A stretch of DNA of 64,000 nucleotides from Paenibacillus xylanexedens (GTDB lineage Bacteria > Bacillota > Bacilli > Paenibacillales > Paenibacillaceae), in assembly GCF_007676705.1 (NCBI RefSeq), contig NZ_VEBF01000001.1, forward strand, positions 372,001-436,000. The letters are read 5' to 3'. The translations under genes were made by a program, and so were the position numbers. The notes under the pieces are model-generated. The model was not told where the DNA came from. It made no database searches and worked only from the letters and a program-made list of their open reading frames with translations. Position 1 is the stretch's first letter. Every line of letters starts with the position of its first letter. Shown here piece after piece: positions 25,255 through 34,304 of this stretch.

Positions 25255-26547
25255 TTAAATTCCCTCAACAACCCGCTTGGCCCTAACCTTCACCTCACGG
25301 TAAAGTTCATCCTCATCGATCGTGAGCAGCTTTCTGCCTCTCATGAGGATCTGGCCGTTCACTATCGTGGTGTCCACGTCTGCCCCATTTACACTGTAAG
25401 CCAGTAACGATTCTATTTCGTGTACCGGTTGAAGATGTGGTTTCGCCAGATCGATCAGGATCAGATCGGCTTTGCGCCCTTCTTCCAGCACACCCACTTC
25501 ATGCTGAAGGCCAAGCAGATTAGCACTTCCGCGTGTAGCCATGTGTAGAACGTCCTTAGCTGGCAAGCGAGTGGGATCACCATAGTCCAGCTTTTGCAGC
25601 CAGGTCGCGGCTTTGATCTCCTCGAACATATCCACGGTTGTGGCACTTCCCGCTCCATCCGTTCCGATTCCCACGTTAATTCCCTGGGCCAACATCTCGG
25701 TAATTGGAGCAATTCCACATCCCAGCTTCAGATTGCTGACCGGATTGTGTGCTACACCGCCGCGCATGCCCTTCAATCTACCAATGTCCCTTCGATTGAG
25801 GTGCACACCATGTGCAAGCAGCACATGCGCCTGTTCGAACATACCCGCCTCTTCCAAATACTCTGTCGGTGTCATGCCATAGCGCTCGCGAATCTTCACG
25901 ACCTCTTCCTTCGTCTCAGCCAGATGAATATGCAGAGGGATATCCTCCGCGACAGCCAGAGCGATGACTTCACGTAGCGGCTCTACAGGACATGTATAGG
26001 GGGAGTGGGGTCCATACATGGTTGTAATTCGCCCATCGGCCGCTCCAGACCAGCGTTGCACAAGATCGATCGCCTCCTGCAATCTACGTCCCCCATCATC
26101 CTCCATGAATACCATCCCACGTGTAAGCGATGCCCGCATACCCGTTTGCTTAACCGCTTCTGCAATCTCATTCATATGGATATACATATCCGCAAAAGCA
26201 GTGGTACCCGAACGGATCATCTCGGCGATGGATAGCGTGGCACCCCAATAGATGTCTTCCGGGTTCATCCGTGCTTCGGCAGGCAGCATTTTGCGTTCAA
26301 GCCAGTCCATCAGCTTCAGATCGTCCGAGAATCCCCGGAGCAGACTCATCGGTGTATGTTGGTGGGCATTTATCAGTCCCGGCATGGCAACCTTATTGCG
26401 TCCATCGATAATCTCATCTTCAGGCTGAGGAGGAATGTGGTTCGCAATATGTACAATGCGATCTCCTTCAATACGAATATCCCCCATAAAGGGGGCCTCG
26501 GCATCTTTCATCGTTAGGATCGTAGCTTGCTGAATCAATACACTCAT
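25255..26547 (-). CDS. mtaD: Amidohydrolase, 5'-methylthioadenosine/S-adenosylhomocysteine deaminase-like
   Basis: A 430-residue metal-dependent hydrolase of the cytosine deaminase/TrzN-MtaD group. Metal ligands are visible as H62-x-H64 (NAHQHTPM), H208 with E211 (HIHLAET), the conserved H246 (LAHGVHL) and D297 (GTDGAGS). The C-terminal beta-sandwich includes GRKADLILIDL. Members deaminate S-adenosylhomocysteine, methylthioadenosine or related purines, and some act on triazine compounds or guanine, so the substrate is inferred. The ATG is 11 bases after AGGAG; a GTG three codons upstream lies only two bases from that site and is less likely. It appears monocistronic. Confidence 0.82.
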   Translation of the reverse strand: MSVLIQQATILTMKDAEAPFMGDIRIEGDRIVHIANHIPPQPEDEIIDGRNKVAMPGLINAHQHTPMSLLRGFSDDLKLMDWLERKMLPAEARMNPEDIYWGATLSIAEMIRSGTTAFADMYIHMNEIAEAVKQTGMRASLTRGMVFMEDDGGRRLQEAIDLVQRWSGAADGRITTMYGPHSPYTCPVEPLREVIALAVAEDIPLHIHLAETKEEVVKIRERYGMTPTEYLEEAGMFEQAHVLLAHGVHLNRRDIGRLKGMRGGVAHNPVSNLKLGCGIAPITEMLAQGINVGIGTDGAGSATTVDMFEEIKAATWLQKLDYGDPTRLPAKDVLHMATRGSANLLGLQHEVGVLEEGRKADLILIDLAKPHLQPVHEIESLLAYSVNGADVDTTIVNGQILMRGRKLLTIDEDELYREVKVRAKRVVEGI

Positions 26548-26625
26548 TACATTCACGGCTCCTCTGGATTGGTTATCGTTCCTTCCATATCCGAGGGTAA
26601 GCCTTTACGTAACGGCAAGGTCAAG

Positions 26626-26919
26626 TCATTTTAATTTTTGGTTCGTCATCTTTCTGAAACTTTGTATAAAGGGTTTAGGATCGATTTCGACCATATACGG
26701 ATATACTCCTGTGCTCGTATGCAGATAGAAAAATCCACCTTTGTCACCCATACGGCGAAATGACATGTCAAACACTTCCGTGATGTTGAACTCGCGGTAT
26801 TTGGTCACAATTTTATCTGAATACAGAATCATGGAGCGGGCATTCATCTCAATCTCTTGGGCGAGACCCGTCACTTCTCTCTGTACTTTGTAATAAGGTA
26901 ATACAGCAACGCAGTTCAT
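26626..26919 (-). CDS. Conserved-looking hypothetical protein of 97 residues
   Basis: A soluble 97-residue protein with GGAGGGAG directly upstream of its ATG, which supports translation. It looks like a small alpha/beta protein with the segments SMILYSDKIVTKYREFNITEVFDMSFRR (helical part broken by short strands), GGFFYLHTSTGVYPYMV and a basic C-terminus. The pattern of a ligand-facing strand pair resembles small PH-like domains, but this is only an impression. It is co-directional with the amidohydrolase gene, about 80 bases upstream of it. No function can be given. Confidence 0.65.
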   Translation of the reverse strand: MNCVAVLPYYKVQREVTGLAQEIEMNARSMILYSDKIVTKYREFNITEVFDMSFRRMGDKGGFFYLHTSTGVYPYMVEIDPKPFIQSFRKMTNQKLK

Positions 26920-26993
26920 GATCTCCCTCCATTCATGTCATGATTATTGTTACATCATAGCAGATCAGAGGGTACCAGCAAAAGAACTTGAAA

Positions 26994-28097
26994 CTAGGTG
27001 ATCTTGGTCGTCACGCTTAGCGGTGTAGGAAGTGCATCCTGAATGTCCTGCAAAGAGAGACACTGTTCAATATGAAACACACCATGAGGTAACTCTGACT
27101 CTGTTCTATATACGCGTTCGGCCACCGCTGCTGCCACGGCCGCTGTTGCATCTGCTTCCTTGTCGCCAACAAGCAGTTGTTCGACGCGGACTTGTTCACC
27201 ATTTTCCCAACCTACGGCATCAACCTTGACCGCATACATTGGCTCTCCTCCGGGAATAAGGCCAAATGCCTTGACTGTTCCATTGCGAATAGACGGGATG
27301 CGGAGCAACGAAAACAACCCTGCACGTTTGGAGATTGCCATGGTTGTCGTGATCCAACGGGAGTCCAGACAGAGTCTGGTAGATACGGTTGGAATACGTA
27401 ACGTTCGAGCAACCACGTGCTGATCCGAAAAGTTAAATCGGTATGCCTTCCGGTTCCCCAGTTCTGCTCCAAAATCAATCCTTTTCCCATCTCCGAAACT
27501 TTGTACCTCAGCAGGCTTGCCTTTTTGCATCACCTGGTAGGTGGCATTCATCTGATCAACGGTCCACTCTACGGCAGCTTTTCCGTGCTTCTCTCCAAGT
27601 CCCAGCATTACGGTAATGTCTGCTTCCTCCACCTGATCCATATGCATGGTCGCTTCGCGCACAAGCAAATTAGTCACTCCGGGTGATAATCCAACGCTGA
27701 GTATCGCGGTCGATTTGGAACGTTGCATTTTGGTGTGCAGCTGTTCAACTTGAGCGAGAAAATCATATTTTGCAGAAATATCAATATAGTCGGTTCCGGC
27801 TTGTGCGCAGGATTCAACGAACCGGGTATCACTCTGATCCACACACATGATTACCAGCTTCACAGGCCGTAACATGGATAGTTCTACAGGTCGTGTTACA
27901 TCCAGTTGAAGCGGCAACACAGCACCACCCGTGGATCGGCTGAATTCTTCCGCACGGTTCATACGTGTACCTGCTGCCCATACTTTACCCGGGAATAAAC
28001 GTCCCATCTGAGTACATATCATCTGCCCCACTTGGCCATACCCACCAACCACCCAGATCTGATCTTTCACAGACTTTACGCTAGTTTCGACTTGCAT
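26994..28097 (-). CDS. Saccharopine dehydrogenase-like NAD(P)-binding oxidoreductase
   Basis: A 367-residue protein with an N-terminal Rossmann motif (GGYGQVG at 18-24) and the family pattern DYIDISAKYDFLAQV around residue 100, then LSVGLSPGVTNLL. This identifies the saccharopine dehydrogenase NADP-binding family, which also includes many enzymes of unknown substrate. The start has GGAGGGG four bases upstream and overlaps the upstream methyltransferase gene by 17 bases, so both are made from one transcript. Pairing with a methyltransferase under a divergent LuxR-type regulator suggests a small regulated metabolic unit, not lysine metabolism. Confidence 0.75.
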   Translation of the reverse strand: MQVETSVKSVKDQIWVVGGYGQVGQMICTQMGRLFPGKVWAAGTRMNRAEEFSRSTGGAVLPLQLDVTRPVELSMLRPVKLVIMCVDQSDTRFVESCAQAGTDYIDISAKYDFLAQVEQLHTKMQRSKSTAILSVGLSPGVTNLLVREATMHMDQVEEADITVMLGLGEKHGKAAVEWTVDQMNATYQVMQKGKPAEVQSFGDGKRIDFGAELGNRKAYRFNFSDQHVVARTLRIPTVSTRLCLDSRWITTTMAISKRAGLFSLLRIPSIRNGTVKAFGLIPGGEPMYAVKVDAVGWENGEQVRVEQLLVGDKEADATAAVAAAVAERVYRTESELPHGVFHIEQCLSLQDIQDALPTPLSVTTKIT

Positions 28098-28788
28098 AAT
28101 ACCCCTCCACCCAGAACGCCCCGAAGTAACGTGTAATATGTGAAAAACCGCATTCGTTAAGCAGCTGAGTCATCTCTTCAGATGTTATGGGATCGGATTC
28201 ACGGCCCAAGGAAGCAGCAAAGTGCTCCCACTCTTCAGGAAGGACGCCAGCACTCAGCATGTGATCCTTCCAAGCTTGCATTATCACAGGATACGCAGGT
28301 GAACGAAGATCGGCATTAACAGCCGCAATGATTAGTGGGGCACCCGGTTTGAGTCTTGCTGCAAGACTGGTAAGAAACGTTCTCTTGGCCTCCATCCCCT
28401 GAAGAAAATGCAACATGAGCATGCTTGTCGCCCCATCATATAAAATATCCTCCGCCAATTCTTCAACCGTGACAGGTTGCAGTTTCACTCTGGAGCCAAT
28501 GCCCGCTTCTGCGATTCGACTCTCGGCAAGTTGAAGCATAGGTTGTGACGGATCTACTCCAGTCAATGTCCATTCAGCATGGCGTTCTCCAAGCAGAGCA
28601 ATCTCTTTCCCCCCTCCTGCTCCGGCAACAAGTATATGGATATCGTTGTTATCCGCAAATGATGCTGTAAGCAGCCTTTCCATTAGATCATGCATATGAG
28701 AATAACCCGGAATTTTCAGGGCTATCGATTGTTCGTAACGATGAACATCTGCCGTTTCCCAGCTCATCGGTGATGGATTGTGATTCAT
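28081..28788 (-). CDS. SAM-dependent methyltransferase (class I)
   Basis: A 235-residue Rossmann-fold methyltransferase. The SAM-binding glycine-rich loop AGAGGGKE lies at 55-62, followed by an acidic residue in TGVDPSQPM and the post-I region DGATSMLMLHFL. The acceptor substrate is unknown. The ATG is ten bases after GGGAG; a longer frame would overlap the divergent regulator gene and is rejected. It is the first gene of a two-gene operon with the dehydrogenase, and its predicted promoter carries an inverted repeat at the position used by LuxR-type activators. Confidence 0.8.
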   Translation of the reverse strand: MNHNPSPMSWETADVHRYEQSIALKIPGYSHMHDLMERLLTASFADNNDIHILVAGAGGGKEIALLGERHAEWTLTGVDPSQPMLQLAESRIAEAGIGSRVKLQPVTVEELAEDILYDGATSMLMLHFLQGMEAKRTFLTSLAARLKPGAPLIIAAVNADLRSPAYPVIMQAWKDHMLSAGVLPEEWEHFAASLGRESDPITSEEMTQLLNECGFSHITRYFGAFWVEGYYASRN

Positions 28789-28846
28789 GGATACTGCACT
28801 CCCTCTTGAATTGAAGTTAGACTTGACTCGTTGTTCGTCTAATTTC

Positions 28847-28874
28847 ATTATAGAAGGATACGCCGAGCCTACAA
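28847..28874 (-). promoter_or_regulatory. Promoter of the methyltransferase/dehydrogenase operon
   Basis: A perfect -10 TATAAT is preceded, after 16 bases, by a poor -35 TTGTAG. A weak -35 next to an activator site is expected for an activated promoter. The inferred start point is near 28840. Confidence 0.55.
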
Positions 28875-28891
28875 TCCCAGATCTATGGGAT
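28874..28891. promoter_or_regulatory. Inverted-repeat activator site candidate for the LuxR-type regulator
   Basis: ATCCCA-N6-TGGGAT is a perfect 6-bp inverted repeat abutting the -35 of the methyltransferase operon. Its centre is about 42 bases upstream of the inferred start point. It lies about 25 bases before the regulator's own start codon. Confidence 0.6.
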
Positions 28892-28913
28892 ATACGCATA
28901 GAGAGGAGATATC

Positions 28914-30026
28914 TTGTTGACATCACGTATTGATCGGAACCACAGACTTATCACTTCTCTTGAAAAAGGAACCTGGACCTCGCGTACCTACCGGGAAGCG
29001 GTTCTCAAGCAGATCCATACGGTTGTACCTTACGATGCGTACTGTTTCACTACCGTTGATCCGCTGACTCTTCTTTCCACAGGAGCTGTGACAGAAGATG
29101 GCATTGAAGCCATTCATGATCGGTTATTCATCAATGAATACATGGAAGAAGATATACATAAGTACGCTGAATTAATTCGCAGCGGTGAACATACAGCTAC
29201 ACTCCACACATCCGTGAACGCACAGCCTGAACAAAGCCCACGTTATATCAACATTCTTCAGCCAGCGGGGTTCGGTGATGAACTGCGCGCTGTATTGGTT
29301 AATGGAGACGCTTGTTGGGGATACCTGACCCTGTATCGAAAGGCAGAGAACTCTGTCTTTACAGAGGAGGAAAGGCTGATGATTCAGACCTGGACCGCTT
29401 CTATTGCATCCATGCTGCGGTCCACCAGTCTGACACTGATGGATGAGATCACGAGCAGCAGTCCCGAGGAACCAGGCATTCTGATCACCACGGATACGTT
29501 CCAACTCATATCCTTGAACGCCCCGGCTGACTATTGGCTGTCCCAGTTACGTATGCTGGAACATGTAGGGCCAGACGTCCTGCCCCGTCCGGTACGTGCA
29601 GTGAGTTCCCACTTGCAGCGCAAGAATCAGGCAGAACTGGTCTTGGGTACTCAGAGTGCACCCGACTCACCCTCCAAAGTTTGCATACAACTTCCGGATG
29701 GGCGTTACCTCATACTTCATGCCAGTCTCATGCAACAGTTCGTGGGACCGGACCAGATTGCCATCCGCCTGGAGCAGGCAATGCCGCAGGATTTGCTGCC
29801 CTTGCTCGCTGAAAGCCATGGATTATCCAGTCGAGAGCGGGAACTGCTCGGTTATGTACTGCGCAGCTATTCTTCCAAAGAGATTGCTGCCGCGATGCAT
29901 ATTTCTGTGTACACGGTTCAAGATCATCTGAAATCCATTTTTGCCAAAACCAAAGTATCCTCGCGTCGAGAGCTCATCTGGTATTTCGTATCTCGCTTCC
30001 AGCTGTCGGATGAGCCTGCTATATAA
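28914..30026 (+). CDS. LuxR-family transcriptional regulator with a GAF-like sensor region
   Basis: A 370-residue regulator. The N-terminal ~180 residues look like a GAF-type sensory domain (VVPYDAYCFTTVDPLTLLSTG, FTEEERLMIQTW). The C-terminal LuxR helix-turn-helix lies at about 300-362 (GLSSRERELLGYVLRSYSSKEIA, then ISVYTVQDHLKSIF). The start is TTG, five bases after GAGAGGAG; a second TTG follows immediately. It faces the methyltransferase/dehydrogenase operon, and an 18-bp inverted repeat in the gap is positioned for activation of that operon. The signal sensed is unknown; no receiver domain is present. Confidence 0.85.
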   Translation: MLTSRIDRNHRLITSLEKGTWTSRTYREAVLKQIHTVVPYDAYCFTTVDPLTLLSTGAVTEDGIEAIHDRLFINEYMEEDIHKYAELIRSGEHTATLHTSVNAQPEQSPRYINILQPAGFGDELRAVLVNGDACWGYLTLYRKAENSVFTEEERLMIQTWTASIASMLRSTSLTLMDEITSSSPEEPGILITTDTFQLISLNAPADYWLSQLRMLEHVGPDVLPRPVRAVSSHLQRKNQAELVLGTQSAPDSPSKVCIQLPDGRYLILHASLMQQFVGPDQIAIRLEQAMPQDLLPLLAESHGLSSRERELLGYVLRSYSSKEIAAAMHISVYTVQDHLKSIFAKTKVSSRRELIWYFVSRFQLSDEPAI

Positions 30027-30082
30027 AGCCTGACAGGTAAGTAATTCACTCTACAGTTCCAACTCACTTGGGTTACCAAAGC

Positions 30083-30106
30083 AAAAAAAGCCACCATTCA
30101 GGCGAC
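30083..30106 (-). terminator. Terminator after the GH28 gene
   Basis: On the minus strand GTCGCC pairs with GGTGGC (two wobble pairs) around a 5-base loop, followed by seven T residues. It ends the importer/GH28 operon. Confidence 0.65.
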
Positions 30107-30206
30107 TTCTTAAGCGACGATATTCTTGTGCTTTGGGGTCGCTTGCTTATTTTCCCCGTGAGCGGATAAGCGTGCGAATGCTCCATTGGACAGATCAAAA
30201 TCACAC

Positions 30207-31649
30207 TTATGTTGGCTTCACTTCCACTTCATTAGTATGAGGTCCGAGAATAACATCTCTCTCCATTGAGAAATGTTCCCCATTAACAGTTACATTCTCA
30301 AATCTCACGTTCTCTACCTTCCGCGCTTCATCGTAGCCTTCGATATGGGATGGATTCAGACAACTTCCGTTATACGTAATATTTTTGAAAAGAATATCCC
30401 GGATCTGTTTCCCCGGAGCAGGATTGTATTTTGGGTTTTGCAGTACTCTCACATTGAACAGTTCACCCAATTCGAAAGGTTCAATGCGGATATTCTCATA
30501 CACTACGTTCTGTACCGTGTTATTGTCTCCGGCATTGATCGCAAGACATCCCCAGTAATCCGGCTGTGGTTCGTGATGCTCTAGGATATCAATATCGCTG
30601 AATATAATATCCTCAATCACATCTCCATCTCCTTCATAGTTACCATGTGTGCCTATATTGGCTGGGTGCGCTACATCTGCCCACAAGATCGAACGGGTAA
30701 CACGAACCCTTCGGGTATCGCCTCGATATTCATCCCTTGAAGCATAGATCGCAATACAGTCATCAGAAGTACGCAGAAATACACTGTCGATGTTCACATC
30801 TGAACAGGCCATCATGTCAATGCCATCCGACCAGCCACGTGTACTAAAAGTTTTTATATTGCAAATATCTATAGACTCCGATTGACCAATCAGGACCGTA
30901 TAATGGGGCGGATCGATGATCGTGATGCCTTCAATGGATATATTTCGGGCATAACTGATTTCCACCCCACGATAAAAGGTCGTTTTCTCAAAATCGGAAA
31001 GGTACAGAATTCCTCTGCCACGAATGACCACGTCCTCCACGCGGCTACAAATAAATCCTCCATAGATTACTGCGCCACCGGCGATATAGATCATAGTATT
31101 CGAAGGTACCTCTAAACGGGACGTATCGAAATGATGGAGACCGGGTTGAAAGTATATCACTTTGGATCTCACTGCTAAACTCATATCTGCCAAATTCCCC
31201 AGAATATCTGCCATGTTATGCAATCCCGGTTCAATCGGCAGGACACCATCATCCGAAACCTGCGGGACATCCTGCTCCAGAGCATTAGCAAAAATGTGCA
31301 GATTGTGGAATCGATCTCCGTTCACTTCCAAGGATAGCTGCTGCGGTCCGTCAAGATGAAGCAACATACGGTTTGCTCCCCACTCACAGCTTAATCCTGT
31401 TGAGATTGGGCGGATGATCGCCGCCTGAACACTCCCTTCATTCTTTACAATCTCCAGTTCCACCGGTCCAGAACAATCAAACGTTACCATCGATGCATTG
31501 CGGACGTCATGCATATCGACCTTCACATTGTAGCTGAACAAGGGCTGCCACTCCCCATGCGGCTTACGGACACTCACGGTGAAGTCCGGGTTGACTACGG
31601 CACCCGTCGGGTCCGGATAAATTACTAAATGGGTATTTACAGTCTGCAT
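30207..31649 (-). CDS. Intracellular glycoside hydrolase family 28-like (polygalacturonase-type) enzyme
   Basis: A 480-residue right-handed beta-helix protein. The GH28 catalytic features are recognisable as SDG plus D278 (GWSDGIDM, 273-279), the paired aspartates D296-D297 (TSDDCIA) and the GTHG stretch (333-336), corresponding to the NTDG, DD and GHG motifs. An N-terminal beta-sandwich-like part covers about residues 1-110. There is no signal peptide, so it probably acts in the cytoplasm on oligosaccharides brought in by the adjoining importer. GH28 enzymes cleave galacturonan or rhamnogalacturonan, but related beta-helix families act on other glycans. It is the last gene of the operon, 100 bases after the binding-protein gene. 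Confidence 0.8.
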   Translation of the reverse strand: MQTVNTHLVIYPDPTGAVVNPDFTVSVRKPHGEWQPLFSYNVKVDMHDVRNASMVTFDCSGPVELEIVKNEGSVQAAIIRPISTGLSCEWGANRMLLHLDGPQQLSLEVNGDRFHNLHIFANALEQDVPQVSDDGVLPIEPGLHNMADILGNLADMSLAVRSKVIYFQPGLHHFDTSRLEVPSNTMIYIAGGAVIYGGFICSRVEDVVIRGRGILYLSDFEKTTFYRGVEISYARNISIEGITIIDPPHYTVLIGQSESIDICNIKTFSTRGWSDGIDMMACSDVNIDSVFLRTSDDCIAIYASRDEYRGDTRRVRVTRSILWADVAHPANIGTHGNYEGDGDVIEDIIFSDIDILEHHEPQPDYWGCLAINAGDNNTVQNVVYENIRIEPFELGELFNVRVLQNPKYNPAPGKQIRDILFKNITYNGSCLNPSHIEGYDEARKVENVRFENVTVNGEHFSMERDVILGPHTNEVEVKPT

Positions 31650-31749
31650 ATCCGTTCTCCTCCATCCCTAGAGATGAGCCGGTTAGCAGATGAGCACCGT
31701 TCCAAGGTTCATCTGCTAACGATCTTACCATCATCCCTGAAAGTCATTT

Positions 31750-33324
31750 TTATTTACTGCGTTCCTCGTAAATCTGCTGAGCTTCATCCAGTTCCGACTG
31801 TCCCCCGGAGTTCAGCCACTGTGACCGGAAATCATCAAAATCTTTGTCTGTATTCGCTTCACCAGAGATCGCTTTAATATAATATTGAGCCTGTAGTGTG
31901 TTCAAAATGGCCTCATATTGGGCTTTGGTCTTCATCACCGTCGACTGCATCAGATCACTCAGGACGGTTACACCTTCCACATTCGTCAACTTTTCTTTGA
32001 AAGCCAGTTTTTCAGGAGAATAGTGATGCTTCATCATGGAGCTCACTTTGGCACCGAATGGATTATAGAAACCTGCACCCAGTTCATTCATTAACTCCGT
32101 ACCCGCCGCCGCTTCCGTAACGACCGCCAATTCACCTTCCAGATTATAGGAGTTCCCTTTTTCGCCAAACACTGTCGTCAAGTAGCCTTCCATATCGGTC
32201 GTGACATACTCCAGAATTTGCAAAATTTTAATTCGTTTGGCGTCATCCTTCTCAAGCTGCGCTCCAAACAACAACGGAGGTTGTAAAGCTCCGTTCGCCA
32301 TCGCATACTTCTTGCCGTCCGGTCCAGAGAACGGAACACCGGGAACAAGTTCAATGCCTTTATCCTTGGAGATCAGGCCAAAGTATCCATCATCATACAG
32401 ATGGTGCCACATTCCGGTTTCAATGATCCCGGTACGCAGGCTGACAAATTTGGTTTGAATCTCGCTATTGCCATCGGTGATGAATTCGGGATCAATAATG
32501 CCCGCCTTATACCATTCATTTAGCAGTTTCAGCGCATTGCGAGCTTCCTCTGTAATTGCGCCATAAGTTACTTTGCCATTCGCGTCCAGTTTGAACTGGT
32601 ACGGAGCTACTCCATAAGCTGCGAACACCGTATTGAACAGCTGTGCCTGGGCATCTTTGCCTCGTCCGGTCAAGCCGTACGTATCTTTTTTACCGTTGCC
32701 GTCCGGGTCATTATTCATGAATTTGGTCAGCACATCCTCAAGCTCCGCAAGATCCTTTGGCGGTTCATTGTAGCCAATAGCTTTCAGCCATTGTCCGTTG
32801 TATGCGGGAATAAAACCAGTTGCACCTTCCCCCCATACCTTGGGAACACCCCAATTCTTGCCGTTGTATGTACCTGGGTCCCATGCATTTGGATCAACGC
32901 TCTCCACGTCCGCCGTGTATTTAGGCATGTATTGCTTGATCTCTTCTTGGGATACACTCGCAAGGATGCCTTGATCTGCCCATTGCACCACATCGCCTAC
33001 AGTGCCGTCCACGGAAATAATGTCCGGGATCTGGCCGGAAGCCAGCATGACGTTGAATTGTTCTTTCCAGGTTGCTGTTTCGAAGGAGATATTCTTGAAC
33101 TTTACATTAAATTTCTCTTCCAGAAACTTCTGTACGTAATTGTTATCGGCTTTAGGGATATTCCAGTTGTTTGCGATTGAAATTTCAATTGGCTTTTTAT
33201 TAGCTCCATCTGAAGTTTCACCTGTACTGTTATCAGTAGTCGCACCACCACTGCAACCGCTTATAAGTAATGAAGCCGACATCACTAGGCCCAACATACC
33301 GGTAATGAATCTCTTTTGTTTCAT
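31750..33324 (-). CDS. Extracellular solute-binding lipoprotein of an Lpl/Ytc-type sugar ABC importer
   Basis: A 524-residue lipoprotein with lipobox LLISGC (lipidated C24) and the layout of LplA-like binding proteins, including IPDIISVDG, GKNWGVPKVWG and the calcium-like NDPDGNGKKDTYGL segment. It delivers an oligosaccharide to the two permeases encoded just upstream. The ATG was chosen because AGGGAGG lies nine bases upstream; a longer frame adds 12 residues. No dedicated ATPase gene is present; such importers usually share an MsmX-type ATPase encoded elsewhere. Confidence 0.88.
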   Translation of the reverse strand: MKQKRFITGMLGLVMSASLLISGCSGGATTDNSTGETSDGANKKPIEISIANNWNIPKADNNYVQKFLEEKFNVKFKNISFETATWKEQFNVMLASGQIPDIISVDGTVGDVVQWADQGILASVSQEEIKQYMPKYTADVESVDPNAWDPGTYNGKNWGVPKVWGEGATGFIPAYNGQWLKAIGYNEPPKDLAELEDVLTKFMNNDPDGNGKKDTYGLTGRGKDAQAQLFNTVFAAYGVAPYQFKLDANGKVTYGAITEEARNALKLLNEWYKAGIIDPEFITDGNSEIQTKFVSLRTGIIETGMWHHLYDDGYFGLISKDKGIELVPGVPFSGPDGKKYAMANGALQPPLLFGAQLEKDDAKRIKILQILEYVTTDMEGYLTTVFGEKGNSYNLEGELAVVTEAAAGTELMNELGAGFYNPFGAKVSSMMKHHYSPEKLAFKEKLTNVEGVTVLSDLMQSTVMKTKAQYEAILNTLQAQYYIKAISGEANTDKDFDDFRSQWLNSGGQSELDEAQQIYEERSK

Positions 33325-33402
33325 CTCTGAATTCCTCCCTTTTGATCTAACTATTCGCATATTTGAATCAAGACGCCCTGAGGCAGCTTGAATGAATCCG
33401 TG

Positions 33403-34275
33403 TTATCCTTTGAGCGAACCAACCATCGTTCCTTTTACGAAGTACTTTTGCAGAAATGGATACACAATAATAATGGGCAGCGCCGTAAACATTAGTGTAG
33501 CGGCTTTGATCGGTTCCTGATAACCCAATTCCGAACCCTTAACGTCTGCCGCGAACATGGATAGATTCTCTCCTGTGATTACCACTCGTCTCAAGAACGT
33601 CTGAAGCACTTGCTTGGAAGGGTCCTGAATATATAACACTGCGTCAAACCATGCATTCCAATGCCCTACCGCAGACCATAGCGATAACGTGGCGATAACA
33701 GGCATTGATAACGGGAGAACCAGCTGAAACAGAATACGCAGATCGTTCGCCCCGTCGATTTTGGCTGAATCCTCCAGCTCATCAGGTATGTTCTGAAAGA
33801 AATTTCGCAGAATCAGCATGGAGAACGTGCTAATAAGTCCCGGGATAATGTACACCAGCCGCGAATCCAGCAGCCCCAGCGATTTGATCAGGAAATAGGA
33901 AGGGATCATCCCCCCGCTAAAGAACATCGTGAACACAATTAACATCGTATACACATTGCGATGCGGCAAGTATTTGCGGGATAGCGGATAGGCCCCAAAC
34001 GACATGAACAGGATCGAGCAAACGGTCCCCACCACGGTACGAAAAACCGTGTTTCCGAACCCCATCCAGATATCCTGGTTACCCAGTACCTTCTCCCAGG
34101 CAAAAAATGATACCTGCTGTGGATACAGATGGATACCCAACCTCAATGCTTCTGCCGGCGTACTGAACGAAATCGAAAGCATATGGACAAACGGATACAG
34201 CATGACAATACACAAGATAATCATGAACGTAATCAAACAAGCCTGAAAAAGGTTACTGCCCCTGCTATGCTTCAC
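33403..34275 (-). CDS. Sugar ABC importer permease, LplC/YtcP type
   Basis: A 290-residue inner-membrane protein with six predicted helices and the EAA loop DSAKIDGANDLRILFQLVLP that contacts the ATPase. The ending PFLQKYFVKGTMVGSLKG is typical of this subfamily. The start is taken as GTG seven bases after GGAGGA; the upstream TTG lies within that ribosome binding site. It works with the neighbouring LplB-type permease and the lipoprotein gene. Confidence 0.87.
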   Translation of the reverse strand: MKHSRGSNLFQACLITFMIILCIVMLYPFVHMLSISFSTPAEALRLGIHLYPQQVSFFAWEKVLGNQDIWMGFGNTVFRTVVGTVCSILFMSFGAYPLSRKYLPHRNVYTMLIVFTMFFSGGMIPSYFLIKSLGLLDSRLVYIIPGLISTFSMLILRNFFQNIPDELEDSAKIDGANDLRILFQLVLPLSMPVIATLSLWSAVGHWNAWFDAVLYIQDPSKQVLQTFLRRVVITGENLSMFAADVKGSELGYQEPIKAATLMFTALPIIIVYPFLQKYFVKGTMVGSLKG

Positions 34276-34304
34276 TGCCTTGTCCTCCAATCTGGTTATT
34301 CTGT

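Noticed and set aside
28789-28926. A longer N-terminus for the methyltransferase
   Set aside because: It would overlap the start of the divergent regulator, pass over the predicted promoter and operator, and lacks the ribosome binding site found at the chosen ATG.
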